Assembly: GCA_001512635.1 (NCBI GenBank)
Contig: LFSA01000027.1
Span: forward strand, 1 to 64,000
Source: Pelotomaculum sp. DTU098
Lineage (GTDB): Bacteria > Bacillota > Desulfotomaculia > Desulfotomaculales > Pelotomaculaceae
Length of the DNA: 64,000 bases
Direction of reading: 5' to 3'
The notes beneath the pieces are model-generated. The model was not told where the DNA came from and ran no database searches. It was given only the letters and a program-made list of their open reading frames with translations. The position numbers and the translations under genes are program-made. Below, piece after piece: positions 62,865-64,000 of the stretch; position 1 is the first letter of the stretch, and every line of letters begins with the position of its first letter.

Positions 62865-64000
62865 TTAAAAGGTTACTGTACCAATTGTATTCTTAATTCT
62901 TTCCAGAGCTTCTTTTATACGCTCCTTATCAATGGTCAGCGCCATTCTGAAGTATCCTGCACCATTCTGACCATACCCGGTGCCTGGTGTAATAACAACA
63001 CCGGCTTTATCCAGCACCAGTTCAGCGAAGGAGTCGGATGTGTACCCCCGGGGCACAGGCGCCCAGACATAAAATGTAGCCTTTGGTTTTTCCAGGTTCC
63101 AACCCAGGCTGTTCAGCCCTTCAATCAAAATATCCCGCCGCTCCTGGTACACTTTATTCTGCTCAGCTACAATGTCCTGAGGTCCAGTCAATCCGGCAGC
63201 GGCAGCATACTGGATCGCCTGAAAAACACCAGAATCAATATTTGATTTTAACCGGCCCAGGGCTTCAACAACTCTGGCATTACCAGCAGCCCAGCCGACA
63301 CGCCACCCGGTCATGTTATAGGTCTTAGAAACCGAGTGAAACTCAATCCCCACTTCCTTTGCCCCTGGAAACTGGAGAAAACTGGGTGGCTTATAACCAT
63401 CAAAGGACACGTCAGAATAAGCAGCGTCGTGACATACCAGTATATCGTATTCCCTGGCAAAGTCGATTAGCTCACGATAAAAGGCTTCGCCAGCCACGGC
63501 GCCGGTGGGGTTGTTCGGGTAATTAACAAAGATGATTTTCGCCCGCTTCGCTACATCCCGGGGAATTGACTTAAAATCAATTAAATAACCATTTTCAGGC
63601 TTCAAGGGCAGATAATAGGGTTCGGCACCCGCTAATATAGCTCCGCCTGAATAAACAGGATAACCGGGATCAGGAACAAGAACCGTATCACCGGGATTCA
63701 GGTAACACCAGGAGATGTGGGCGATGCCCTCTTTGGAGCCGAGCAGGGACACCACTTCGGTTTCCGGATTCAGTTCAACTCCAAAGCGGTTTTGGTACCA
63801 CTGGGCCACTGCCTTACGGTAGGTCAGCATGCCCACCGAGGAGGGATACTGGTGATTTGCTGGGTTATACGCCTCCCTTACCAAGGTCTCAATAATATGA
63901 ACCGGCGTCGGCCGGTCCGGGTCACCGATACCAAGACTGATTACGTCAACGCCGGCCTCTTTTTTCGCGGCGATTAGTTTTTCAATCCGTGCAAAAAGAT
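62865..64000 (-). CDS. dapL: LL-diaminopimelate aminotransferase, 5' end cut by the window
   Basis: About 378 residues are visible; the reading frame continues past 64000, so roughly 10-20 N-terminal residues are missing. It opens with LFARIEKL and [10 protein letters not shown], then [18 protein letters not shown], the PLP lysine in [16 protein letters not shown], and R near the C-terminus (YFRMALT). DapL makes LL-diaminopimelate from tetrahydrodipicolinate in one step, for lysine, peptidoglycan and spore dipicolinate supply. Related MalY- or AlaA-type enzymes are less likely. Confidence 0.9.
   Translation of the reverse strand, partial: LFARIEKLIAAKKEAGVDVISLGIGDPDRPTPVHIIETLVREAYNPANHQYPSSVGMLTYRKAVAQWYQNRFGVELNPETEVVSLLGSKEGIAHISWCYLNPGDTVLVPDPGYPVYSGGAILAGAEPYYLPLKPENGYLIDFKSIPRDVAKRAKIIFVNYPNNPTGAVAGEAFYRELIDFAREYDILVCHDAAYSDVSFDGYKPPSFLQFPGAKEVGIEFHSVSKTYNMTGWRVGWAAGNARVVEALGRLKSNIDSGVFQAIQYAAAAGLTGPQDIVAEQNKVYQERRDILIEGLNSLGWNLEKPKATFYVWAPVPRGYTSDSFAELVLDKAGVVITPGTGYGQNGAGYFRMALTIDKERIKEALERIKNTIGTVTF

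Overview
The window (about 55% GC by eye) looks like chromosome from an anaerobic, endospore-forming Firmicute, most like the Peptococcaceae (Desulfotomaculum/Pelotomaculum group). Reasons: spore genes (gpr, an alpha/beta SASP, a GerMN protein, a GerAB-type permease, ylbJ/spoVV), FabK and FapR in the fatty-acid operon, archaeal-style SAM-recycling enzymes, NDP-forming acyl-CoA synthetase, DapL, and very frequent TTG starts behind strong Shine-Dalgarno (SD) sites. The genus is inference. There are no rRNA, tRNA, CRISPR, phage or transposase genes. Nearly everything is on the minus strand.

Left part (1-12.3 kb). A class III aminotransferase (+) is followed by a gene-free stretch with five or six degenerate palindromic repeats. 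Next comes a minus-strand SAM-recycling/MTA-salvage group (mtnP, mtnA, ahcY, MTA/SAH deaminase). After it lies the least familiar part of the window: a Cys-rich small protein, two half-ferritin-sized proteins, two diverging paralogous FAD-dependent oxidoreductases, a five-helix membrane protein and a 28-residue single-helix membrane microprotein between them. An orphan GerAB-like permease overlaps the second oxidoreductase tail to tail.

Fatty-acid operon and neighbours (12.3-29.7 kb). Transcribed right to left: yceD-rpmF, then fapR-plsX-fabH-fabK-fabD-fabG-acpP-fabF-rnc-ftsY. A near-consensus promoter with a FapR operator just downstream controls fapR. An intrinsic terminator lies between acpP and fabF. 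plsX appears to start at CTG, coupled to the fapR stop. Then gerMN, ylbJ, an MFS transporter, and a two-gene unit of an acetate-CoA ligase (ADP-forming) homologue plus a phosphotransacetylase-family P-loop/DRTGG protein.

Middle (28.8-41.6 kb): coaD, rsmD, gpr, a SASP gene with a sigma-G-type promoter, rpmB, and the riboflavin operon ribD-ribE-ribBA-ribH behind a consensus promoter, FMN riboswitch and terminator. Then a GntR regulator, a secreted beta-propeller protein and a polynucleotide kinase-phosphatase lacking the ligase domain.

Right part (41.9-64 kb): a long co-directional minus-strand housekeeping run: yicC-remA-gmk-rpoZ-coaBC-priA-def-fmt-DUF116-rsmB-rlmN-fhaA-fhaB-prpC-ftsW-pbpA-pknB-rsgA-rpe and a tiny rubredoxin-like gene, ended by a strong hairpin. 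It links nucleotide/CoA supply, translation start and rRNA modification to a Ser/Thr kinase-phosphatase-FHA circuit with elongation/division cell-wall enzymes. Two aminotransferases, aspB-type and dapL (cut by the window edge), close the window.
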